A stretch of DNA of 5,333 bases from Desulfosarcina sp. GTDB taxonomy: Bacteria; Desulfobacterota; Desulfobacteria; Desulfobacterales; Desulfosarcinaceae. Both the position numbers and the translations under genes were made by a program. How positions within the stretch are numbered: position 1 is the stretch's first letter; the number at the start of each line of letters is the position of its first letter. Of this stretch, positions 1-5,302 are shown piece by piece. The notes beneath the pieces are model-generated. The model saw nothing but the letters and a program-made list of their open reading frames with translations, ran no database searches and was not told the DNA's origin. The DNA is taken from assembly GCA_030642405.1 (NCBI GenBank), contig DAOWNV010000194.1, positions 1-5,333 of the forward strand. Direction: 5' to 3'.

Positions 1-589
1 TTCTGGTGTATGGTTCACTTTACCATAGATATCGAAGTGTTTTATCGCAAACGCTTTTGGGGCCGGAACAAATTCCAATAGCTCGGCAAACAGCATCAGA
101 CTCTCCTGAATCCCTTGGGCATAACCGTTCTTAAGAGATGCAACCCCCTCACCGGCAATAATCTTGATATCTTCGAGGGAAAAGTGAAGATCCAGCTCGC
201 CGATACAGACCTCTTGTATAGTCTTTAATGACTTTCCTTTTTTACTAACCACGACATCCTTGTCATTTAGAATCTTGATCGCATTGCGGATGCTCACCAT
301 TTCTTTCACGGTTGGACTCTTCCTAAGGGCAACATCATCCACGGTTGTATGATAGATGGTCAAATCGTTGTCCAGCACAAGAATACGGCCTTTTTCCGTC
401 TCGTTACCTTCCAGGTAAAGCACCAGGTCCCTCTCATCTCTTCGGGTCCAGGGGAAATAGGCCATCAATTGATTTAGCAATGTTATATCGATACGGTTAC
501 CGCTCTCCACCGGTCCGATGGCACTTTCAATTTTCCTCACCAGACGGTCGATCTCTAATTTTTTTTAGCAAATTATCCTTGTATGACAT
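1..589 (-). CDS. Unrecognised conserved-looking protein, 5' part, with an apparent frameshift near the start
   Basis: A minus-strand frame is open without a stop from about 558 to the left edge (over 180 codons), so the C-terminus lies outside the window. The peptide has balanced composition and reads like a real soluble protein, for example GRILVLDNDLTIYHTTVDD, RKSPTVKEMVSIRNAIKIL and VPAPKAFAIKHFDIYGK. There is no signal peptide, membrane segment or obvious catalytic motif. The natural start appears to be ATG at 589-587 (MSYKDNLL), 7 bases after GGAG at 600-597. That frame hits TGA at 529-527 after 20 codons. Removing one A from the A8 run at 559-566 would join it to the long frame as MSYKDNLLKKLEIDRLVRKIESAIG. 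The frame is closed upstream by a TAA at the A run, and the only nearby alternative start is GTG at 540-538, with poor ribosome-binding context. It may be a gene with a sequencing error, a slippage-controlled gene, or a recent pseudogene. I do not recognise the family and assign no function. Confidence 0.7.
559..566 (-). other. A8 homopolymer (T8 on plus strand) at the frameshift point
   Basis: Eight consecutive A residues on the coding (minus) strand fall at codons 8-11 of the left-edge gene. Upstream codons from ATG 589 and downstream codons of the long frame differ by one base exactly here. Seven A would restore a continuous frame. It could be an assembly or indel error, a phase-variable tract, or a slippage site; the sequence alone does not decide. 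Confidence 0.75.
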
Positions 590-610
590 TTTATTTCTCC
601 ATAATAACTT

Positions 611-639
611 TTGACATTTGTGCTGATTATTGATACATA
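611..639 (+). promoter_or_regulatory. Sigma70-type promoter candidate directed toward gltA
   Basis: A perfect -35 hexamer TTGACA (611-616) is followed by a 17-base spacer and TACATA (634-639). The TG at 631-632 gives an extended -10 arrangement (TG-N-TACATA). The -35 and spacing are ideal but the -10 matches the consensus at only three of six positions. Transcription would begin near 646 and leave a leader of about 315 bases before gltA. It sits immediately upstream of the divergent gene's ribosome-binding site, so the two promoters may overlap. Confidence 0.45.
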
Positions 640-662
640 TCTCAGTTCAGCCTCAAAAGGCC

Positions 663-698
663 CTGTCCTATATTCGTTATGAATATCAAGCCGGACAG
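663..698. repeat. Nested inverted repeat (possible leader hairpin or operator)
   Basis: The outer arms are CTGTCC (663-668) and GGACAG (693-698). The inner arms are ATATTC (670-675) and GAATAT (681-686) around a five-base loop. The arms are perfect, but an asymmetric bulge (one base left, six right) separates the two stems. It has no U-tract, so it is not a typical intrinsic terminator. Its place just downstream of the candidate promoter suggests an RNA hairpin in the leader or a dyad protein-binding site. Confidence 0.4.
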
Positions 699-812
699 CC
701 ACCATGCCGACTTCGTACAGAGCCGGTCCTGCTTAGGTGCGCCGCCGGAAAAAATGCGTTGTTTTCATTGCTAACGAAGAAATCGTCGACGGAACCCGCG
801 GCTATATGACTG

Positions 813-818
813 TATAAA
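813..818 (+). promoter_or_regulatory. Weak alternative -10 box (TATAAA) upstream of gltA
   Basis: TATAAA matches the -10 consensus at five of six positions and is preceded directly by TG. No good -35 hexamer lies 16-18 bases upstream. It would give a shorter leader of roughly 135 bases. Treat it as an alternative to the TTGACA promoter further upstream. Confidence 0.2.
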
Positions 819-949
819 TGCCAATCCGTAGTTTATGCAACGAAAAAAGAGGTTGCCGGGCAAACCCGTTTTCCGCGTTTGGGAAAAAGGCCGTCTAAGT
901 TGAATTATAGACCAAGTACCAGGGATAATAAATGGTTTTTATATGGAAA

Positions 950-955
950 AAGGAG
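950..955 (+). promoter_or_regulatory. Shine-Dalgarno that fixes the gltA start at 961
   Basis: AAGGAG lies five bases before ATG 961. The upstream in-frame ATG at 943 has no comparable site, and its own codons 3-5 are this Shine-Dalgarno. The start at 961 is therefore preferred, giving a 427-residue protein, the same length as E. coli GltA. Confidence 0.8.
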
Positions 956-960
956 CTATT

Positions 961-2244
961 ATGGAAAATTTTGTTACACTGACTTATAACGGTTCGGAGA
1001 TAAAGCTCCCGGTTGTGATTGGAACGGAAGGTGAGAAAGCCATCGATATATCAAACTTGAGGGAGAAAAGTGGTTTCATCACCCTTGATACGGGTTATGC
1101 CAACACCGGTAGTTGCATGAGCGCCATTACCTATATGGACGGAGAAAAAGGCATTCTTCGTTATCGCGGAATTCCCGTGGAGCAGTTGGCCGAACAAGCC
1201 ACTTTTAAAGAGACCGCATATCTTCTGATTAACGGCACGTTACCAAACCGGGAGCAACTGACCAATTTTTCAGTGATGCTCAATGATAACAGCCTGGTTC
1301 ACGAAGACCTTAAAACTTTTTACCAGAATTTTCCCCGTGCCTCCCACCCAATGGGCATCCTTTCGTCCATGGTGAACGCATTGAAAAGCTTTTATCCAAC
1401 ATTAGGCACCAGGGAAGAAGAAATCACTTTAACCATGACCCGGTTGTTGGCCAAGGTACGAACGATGGCTGCCATGTCCTACAAAATCTCTCGCGGCCAC
1501 AAAGTCGTTTACCCCCGCCCGGATCTCACCTATTGCGAAAACTTTCTTAACATGATGTTCCACACACCCGTAAAACCTTACGAACTCAACAGGGCAGCGG
1601 TCAACGCGTTGCGGGTGTTCTGGATTCTGCATGCGGATCACGAACAAAATTGCTCCACTTCCGCAGTACGCGTGGTGGGCAGTGCGCGGGTCAATCTTTA
1701 TGCTGCGATCTCTTCGGGAATTGCAGCGCTTTGGGGCCCTTTGCACGGTGGGGCCAACCAGGCGGTCATTGAAATGCTCACAGCCATTCAAGAAGATGGT
1801 GGAAACTGTAAAAAAGCCATCGCAAGGGCAAGAGATAAAAATGATCCCTTCCGACTTATGGGGTTCGGACATCGGGTCTACAAAACCTACGACCCCAGAG
1901 CCATAATCATGAAAAAAATGTGTGATGAGCTATTGGCATCCTTAAAAATCAATGACCCTCTGCTTGACATTGCCACAGAACTGAAAGAGTTTGCCCTTAA
2001 AGATCAATATTTTATCGACCACAACCTGTATCCGAACATTGATTTTTACAGCGGAATCGTTTTACGGGCCATAGGTATCCCCACAAAAATGTTTACGGTC
2101 ATGTTTGCCATCGGAAGACTGCCCGGATGGATCGCCCAGTGGAAGGAGAGCATGGACGATCCTAAATGGAAGATATGCAGGCCCAGGCAGATTTATACGG
2201 GGGAAAAAGAGTACAATTTTGTCCCGATCCATGCCAGGGAATAA
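961..2244 (+). CDS. gltA: Citrate synthase (type II, E. coli GltA-like)
   Basis: Condenses acetyl-CoA and oxaloacetate to citrate plus CoA, the entry step of the TCA cycle, in the cytoplasm. The 427-residue product aligns along its length with remembered E. coli GltA, including the N-terminal beta-rich segment of the NADH-sensitive hexameric type (LTYNGSEIKLPVV). Active-site signatures are all present: LHADHEQN (H224, H227), WGPLHGGAN (H262), GFGHRVYK (H304) and PNIDFYSG (D361). H262, H304 and D361 correspond to the catalytic His/His/Asp set, and RPRQIYTG near the C-terminus supplies substrate-binding arginine. No break or missing residue is seen. A 2-methylcitrate synthase is less likely, because those are shorter and lack the N-terminal region. 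It is first in a tight operon with a CBS-pair gene 19 bases downstream. NADH inhibition is expected from the family but not readable here. Confidence 0.95.
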   Translation: MENFVTLTYNGSEIKLPVVIGTEGEKAIDISNLREKSGFITLDTGYANTGSCMSAITYMDGEKGILRYRGIPVEQLAEQATFKETAYLLINGTLPNREQLTNFSVMLNDNSLVHEDLKTFYQNFPRASHPMGILSSMVNALKSFYPTLGTREEEITLTMTRLLAKVRTMAAMSYKISRGHKVVYPRPDLTYCENFLNMMFHTPVKPYELNRAAVNALRVFWILHADHEQNCSTSAVRVVGSARVNLYAAISSGIAALWGPLHGGANQAVIEMLTAIQEDGGNCKKAIARARDKNDPFRLMGFGHRVYKTYDPRAIIMKKMCDELLASLKINDPLLDIATELKEFALKDQYFIDHNLYPNIDFYSGIVLRAIGIPTKMFTVMFAIGRLPGWIAQWKESMDDPKWKICRPRQIYTGEKEYNFVPIHARE

Positions 2245-2263
2245 TTTTATACGAGGTGTACAA

Positions 2264-2710
2264 ATGCTGGTAGAAGAAATAATGACCCGAGAGCCCATTA
2301 CCGTCACCACTGACACGGAGGTTTTACGGGCGACAAAAATCCTTCTGGAGAACAGGATCAACGGTGTTCCGGTGGTGGATCAAACCGGAAAACTCGTTGG
2401 GATCCTCTGCCAAAGCGACATCATCGCCCAACAAAAAAAAATTCCCGTTCCGTCGTTTTTCTCTTTTTTGGATGGTTACATCAGTCTCAGTTCCACAAAG
2501 GGAATGGAAAAGGAAATCCGGAAAATCGCCGCCATTACGGTTTCGGACGCAATGACGCCGAATCCGGTCACTATCGGACCCGATTCCAGCATCGAAACCG
2601 TGGCAGCTTTGATGGTCGATAACAACTTCCATACCCTGCCGGTAGTCGACAAAGGTGTATTGATAGGGGTCGTCGGTAAAGAAGATATACTGAGGACTCT
2701 TATTTCATAA
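2264..2710 (+). CDS. CBS-domain pair (Bateman module) protein, 148 aa
   Basis: A stand-alone protein of two CBS domains, roughly residues 1-56 and 91-148. Each has the family signature: MTREPITV, NGVPVVD (33-39) and LVGILCQSDII (44-54) in the first; MTPNPVTI, HTLPVVD (123-129) and LIGVVGKEDIL (133-143) in the second. CBS pairs usually bind adenine nucleotides (AMP, ADP, ATP) or SAM in the cleft between domains. The usual Thr/Ser three residues before the ribose-contacting Asp is replaced here (C49 before D52, G138 before D141), so the ligand is uncertain. A linker of about 35 residues with PSFFSFLDGYI separates the domains. The start is ATG 2264, five bases after GAGGTG (2253-2258); the frame is open further upstream inside gltA, but without a site. 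There is no membrane segment or fused enzyme domain. It is likely a small sensory or regulatory subunit co-translated with citrate synthase and the downstream radical SAM enzyme; the partner is unknown. Confidence 0.9.
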   Translation: MLVEEIMTREPITVTTDTEVLRATKILLENRINGVPVVDQTGKLVGILCQSDIIAQQKKIPVPSFFSFLDGYISLSSTKGMEKEIRKIAAITVSDAMTPNPVTIGPDSSIETVAALMVDNNFHTLPVVDKGVLIGVVGKEDILRTLIS

Positions 2711-2713
2711 ACA

Positions 2714-4465
2714 TTGAAAATATTACTTGTTTATCCCTATTTTTTAGACAATCGTATCAACGAAGAGGATGTCAGTGCTGTCCCCATGGGCCTGTATTAT
2801 GTGGGAGCCACGCTACGCGCCCAGGGCTACTCGACGGAGATCCTCAACGGTTACGATATGGGTCGTGCTCCCCACTTGATCCAACGGGTAATCAATGAAA
2901 AGAGACCGGATGTAGTCGGTTTTTCCATCCTCAACGCCAACCGTTGGGGTGGTATCGATATTGCCCGAATAGTAAAAAAAATCAATCCAAAAACCGTTGT
3001 TGTATTTGGTGGTGTGGGCGCCACTTTTCTCTGGGAACATTTTCTCACACATTTTCCACAGGTCGATTATGTGGTTCGTGGCGAGGGTGAAAATAGCTTT
3101 CTTGAACTCATCCAATTTTTGGAAAAAGGGGAAGAGAGGCAACCTGAGGAAATTTGTGGAATAGCCTTTCGACGATCGGGCAAACCTTATAGGACCGAAG
3201 AGAGGCAGCCTATCGAAAATCTGGACAGCCTGCCCATGCCTGCCGATTATTTTCTCTTTCAGCACCTTTCCCTCACGCGGGGATGCCCTGCGGATTGTAC
3301 ATTTTGCGGTTCCCCGGCAATTTGGAAACACCGGGTCAGATTTCACAGCACCGACTACTTCGTATCCCAGATTACCCGGCTTTATGAAAAAGGAATTACC
3401 TTTTTTTTTGTTTCTGATGACACCTTCACCCTGAAGCGGGAAAAAGTCATCGACATTTGCCGCACCATTATCGAGAGAAGAGTTTATATCACCTGGTCGG
3501 CTATCTCCCGCGTGGATTGTATTGATGCGGAGATGCTTGCATGGATGCGAAAAGCCGGCTGCACACAGATCAGTTACGGTGTAGAAAGCGGCAGTCGGAA
3601 AATCCGAACCCTCTTTAGAAAACGCATCAGCGAAGAGGCCATTTTTCGAGCTTTTGATCTGACAGTCCGTTTCGGCATCATGGCCAGGGCCTACTTTATC
3701 TACGGTGCGCCGGGCGAATCCGATGAAACCATCGCTCAAAGCCTGGCTATGATTCGCAGGATTCGCCCCTTGTCGGCCATTTTTTATATGTTAGATCTGT
3801 TTCCCGGGACAGCTCTCTATGAAGAGTTCAAAAAACGCACAGGTACCGATGACGACATGTGGTTGAAACGGGTGGAAGATATCTTGTATTTCGAAACGGA
3901 TGAATCATTGGGCAAAGAAACCGTGCTGGCCTTTGGTAGACGGCTCCGGAAAAGCTATTTTGCCATGCTGCCCGAATTCGCCTGTCAACTTGAACTCGAA
4001 GACGATCCGGCATTGTATCCGATGCATGCAGACTTTTTGTCGCGCCTGGCATTGACCTTCAGTCATGGCGATTATGCAAACATTCAAGAAATTGAAGATC
4101 CGCTATCAACGGCTGTAACGTTGTTCGAACGTTCACTGGGCTTTCATCCGGACCATCGCGCCTTCTGGGGACTGGGACTTGTATACCAGCAAATGCGCCG
4201 TTTTGACGAATCGGTGGAAATCCTTACGCGGGGAATCCGGCACCATCCCGATAGTACCGATCTTCACTTAACATTGGCCCACAGCCTGATTGGGTTGAGA
4301 CGTTATGGGAAAGCCCGTCAGTATCTGGAAGCTTTTCCGGAGCACCCCCGGGCATTGGAACTCTTGGTTCGCTGCTGCAGACTCATGGGAGACCGGGAAG
4401 TTGAAACAAAATGGTCTCACCGACTGATTAATATCCAACGTAAAACCAAAGGTAATTATGGGTAA
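2714..4465 (+). CDS. B12-binding-domain radical SAM protein with C-terminal TPR-like region, 583 aa
   Basis: The N-terminal residues 1 to about 150 form a cobalamin-binding-like Rossmann domain: MKILLVYPYF, DVVGFSIL, VVVFGGVGAT (G99-T104) and VDYVVRGEGE (ending at E126). The canonical DxHxxG cobalamin-ligand motif is not evident. The radical SAM core (about 180-410) has CPADCTFC, a CX3CX2C cluster motif with C191, C195 and C198. It also has FFFVSDDTF, SYGVESGS (287-294) and FIYGAPGES (328-336), the SAM-contact strands of the Elp3/MiaB-type fold. From about 462 onward, helical repeats such as AFWGLGLVYQQMRRFDESVEIL look like two or three TPR units. Substrates of this large family include tetrapyrroles, lipids and peptides; nothing here picks one. 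The start is TTG 2714, only three bases after the CBS stop. It gives the expected beta-1 strand, whereas the first internal ATG (2786) would delete it. There is no good Shine-Dalgarno (GAGGA at 2692-2696 is 17 bases away), so translational coupling is likely. Confidence 0.88.
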   Translation: MKILLVYPYFLDNRINEEDVSAVPMGLYYVGATLRAQGYSTEILNGYDMGRAPHLIQRVINEKRPDVVGFSILNANRWGGIDIARIVKKINPKTVVVFGGVGATFLWEHFLTHFPQVDYVVRGEGENSFLELIQFLEKGEERQPEEICGIAFRRSGKPYRTEERQPIENLDSLPMPADYFLFQHLSLTRGCPADCTFCGSPAIWKHRVRFHSTDYFVSQITRLYEKGITFFFVSDDTFTLKREKVIDICRTIIERRVYITWSAISRVDCIDAEMLAWMRKAGCTQISYGVESGSRKIRTLFRKRISEEAIFRAFDLTVRFGIMARAYFIYGAPGESDETIAQSLAMIRRIRPLSAIFYMLDLFPGTALYEEFKKRTGTDDDMWLKRVEDILYFETDESLGKETVLAFGRRLRKSYFAMLPEFACQLELEDDPALYPMHADFLSRLALTFSHGDYANIQEIEDPLSTAVTLFERSLGFHPDHRAFWGLGLVYQQMRRFDESVEILTRGIRHHPDSTDLHLTLAHSLIGLRRYGKARQYLEAFPEHPRALELLVRCCRLMGDREVETKWSHRLINIQRKTKGNYG

Positions 4466-4488
4466 TTAATTTCATCCCCAATCCCCAA
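4451..4488. repeat. Two short direct repeats at the convergent gene ends
   Basis: GGTAATTA occurs at 4451-4458 and again at 4461-4468, with a ten-base period; the second copy provides the TAA stop of the radical SAM gene. Shortly after, CCCCAAT is repeated in tandem (about 4475-4488). I see no GC-rich hairpin with a U-tract in the 26 bases between the two convergent stop codons, so no intrinsic terminator is called here. Confidence 0.5.
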
Positions 4489-4491
4489 TAC

Positions 4492-4740
4492 TTAGGTCTT
4501 GCCACAGCAGCTACCTGGTCCGGCGCAACCGGCATGACCCGGTGAAGATCCACAACAGGCCGTATCCCCAGGACCGGGCATGGCGCTACCGGCCGTTCCG
4601 GATAAAGATGAATGGGCAGACATCAACTTTTTAAGGTTTCCGCTACCGCACTTCTCGCAATGAGCTGTTGCCCCTTCCGAAAAAACCAGCATTTCTGCAA
4701 CATGTCCGCAATCCGCACATAAAAAATCGTACAATGGCAT
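4492..4740 (-). CDS. FmdB-family small zinc-ribbon protein with Cys-rich tail, 82 aa
   Basis: The protein starts MPLYDFLCADCG, the hallmark of the FmdB/CxxC_CXXC_SSSS putative regulatory family. One zinc ribbon is formed by C8-x2-C11 and C28-x2-C31, followed by the usual LKKLMS segment (36-41). Family members are annotated as putative regulatory proteins, named after a gene near formamidase/amidase genes, but their biochemical role is not established. The remaining residues 42-82 are a flexible Gly/Pro/Ser-rich tail carrying five extra cysteines: C62-C63, C72 and C78-C79. The start ATG at 4740-4738 is chosen because GGAGGA (4750-4745) sits four bases before it and the product begins with the family motif. 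The longer frame to 4809 would overlap the upstream gene. It is second in a minus-strand operon, 23 bases after the NifX-like gene, suggesting a joint role in metal or Fe-S cluster handling (inference). Confidence 0.87.
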   Translation of the reverse strand: MPLYDFLCADCGHVAEMLVFSEGATAHCEKCGSGNLKKLMSAHSSLSGTAGSAMPGPGDTACCGSSPGHAGCAGPGSCCGKT

Positions 4741-4744
4741 AAAA

Positions 4745-4750
4745 TCCTCC
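4745..4750 (-). promoter_or_regulatory. Shine-Dalgarno fixing the FmdB start
   Basis: GGAGGA on the minus strand lies four bases before ATG 4740 and between the two genes of the operon. It excludes the longer reading of this frame starting at 4809. Confidence 0.75.
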
Positions 4751-4763
4751 GAATAATTGATAT

Positions 4764-5150
4764 TCAGTGCGCACAGTTCCCGATCTGAACCCCATGATGC
4801 TGACCACAAACCTCACTCGGTTCAAATTCGGGCAAATTGCCGGGCTTGATCAACCGGGCGTTTTCCGCAACACTGCCTTCAACGGCACGATACACGGTAA
4901 TGCCGCTATCTTTAAGTTTTTTTAAGGCGCCACCACCTATCCCGCCGACAACGATACCATCCACTTTCCGTTCTCCCAATGCTGTCATAGGGTTACAATC
5001 CCCGTGCTGATGATCTTGGTCCGGATTCTCAAAAACCTCAAACGTATCTGCATCCAGATCCAAAAAAACAAAGTGGGGTGCTGATCCAAAGTGACTGTGA
5101 ACGCCACTGTCCAGACCTTGATTCTTAACTATCGGAAATGCAATAATCAT
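4764..5150 (-). CDS. NifX/NafY-like (MTH1175-type) dinitrogenase Fe-Mo cofactor-family protein, 128 aa
   Basis: A small single-domain protein of the dinitrogenase iron-molybdenum cofactor biosynthesis family (PF02579 / COG1433 type). Signatures are MIIAFPIV at the N-terminus, HSHFGSAPHFVFLD (18-31), the central DCNPMTALGE (51-60), the Gly-rich DGIVVGGIGGGALKKLKDSGITVYRA (64-89) and EGSVAENARL. In nitrogen fixers relatives carry FeMo-co or NifB-co. Stand-alone versions in anaerobes and archaea are linked to Fe-S or Mo/Cu cluster carriers such as the orange protein, with MinD/Mrp ATPases nearby. Since no nif gene is visible, a general cluster or metal carrier is more likely. The C-terminal tail has CGQHHG (C115, H118, H119) and CAH (C126, H128), possible metal ligands. 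The start is ATG 5150, nine bases after a GAGAGG-like site (5164-5159) and a T8 run on the plus strand. It is first gene of the operon with the FmdB protein. Confidence 0.88.
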   Translation of the reverse strand: MIIAFPIVKNQGLDSGVHSHFGSAPHFVFLDLDADTFEVFENPDQDHQHGDCNPMTALGERKVDGIVVGGIGGGALKKLKDSGITVYRAVEGSVAENARLIKPGNLPEFEPSEVCGQHHGVQIGNCAH

Positions 5151-5302
5151 TTTTTTTGACCTCTCTAATCGAAAACTAATAATTGTTTGGCACTAACTTA
5201 AGTTCAAATTGCAATAAAACAAGACTACCGAACCGGTTTACCATTGATCATTTGGCGGTTAAACAACTCAAAACAAGTAATCTATGACCTGCAGGAGGTT
5301 GG
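5151..5302. promoter_or_regulatory. Divergent intergenic region with clustered perfect palindromes
   Basis: This AT-rich stretch lies between the NifX-like gene (leftward) and the gene starting at 5303 (rightward). It contains three perfect palindromes: AACTTAAGTT (5195-5204), ATTGCAAT (5208-5215) and AACCGGTT (5231-5238), plus TGATCA (5245-5250). A minus-strand TTGAAC (5207-5202) could be a -35 element for the NifX-like operon with an A/T-rich -10 around 5180-5185, but the match is weak. For the rightward gene I see no clean promoter. The palindromes may be operators for a dimeric regulator; this is inference. Confidence 0.4.
5293..5298 (+). promoter_or_regulatory. Strong Shine-Dalgarno for the right-edge gene
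   Basis: A perfect AGGAGG lies four bases before ATG 5303. It decides for that ATG over the out-of-frame ATG at 5284, which has no site of its own. Confidence 0.7.

Larger units (their letters stand above)
590..960. other. Divergent intergenic region, probably non-coding
   Basis: This gap of about 370 bases separates the left-edge minus-strand gene from gltA. I see no reading frame with a ribosome-binding site and a credible peptide; the best are fragments such as the ten-codon ATG at 704 ending in TAG. It holds a TTGACA-type promoter at 611-639, a nested inverted repeat at 663-698, a perfect CGTCGACG palindrome at 784-791, a TATAAA box at 813-818, a short CGGG/CCCG stem followed by TTTT near 858-872 and a weak GTCTA/TAGAC dyad at 893-912. 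It most likely carries the control region of both flanking genes, with a long leader for the gltA operon. Confidence 0.6.

Noticed and set aside
345..614. Plus-strand open frame of 89 codons
   Set aside because: It lies antisense to the long minus-strand frame, has a low-complexity, Arg/Pro/Ser-rich non-protein-like translation and no ribosome-binding site; a shadow.
704..736. Ten-codon ATG frame in the gltA leader as a leader peptide
   Set aside because: There is no Shine-Dalgarno before it and no run of regulatory codons, so an attenuator peptide is not supported.
856..875. CGGG-CAAA-CCCG followed by TTTT as an intrinsic terminator
   Set aside because: The stem is only four base pairs and the T run is short; too weak to call.
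943..960. Upstream ATG of gltA adding six residues
   Set aside because: It has no Shine-Dalgarno; AAGGAG at 950-955 is placed for ATG 961, which also gives the family-typical 427 residues.
1429..1872. Minus-strand frame inside gltA
   Set aside because: Antisense shadow of the citrate synthase gene, with Cys/His/Arg-rich composition typical of a non-coding frame.
2105..2263. N-terminal extension of the CBS gene into gltA
   Set aside because: The extra residues do not look like a CBS protein and overlap gltA; the GAGGTG site and CBS motif start support ATG 2264.
2813..3739. Long minus-strand open frame of 308 codons
   Set aside because: It is fully antisense to the radical SAM gene, whose motifs are unambiguous; the translation has no recognisable domain.
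4741..4809. N-terminal extension of the FmdB gene
   Set aside because: It overlaps the NifX-like gene and precedes the family hallmark MPLYDF, which has its own GGAGGA site.
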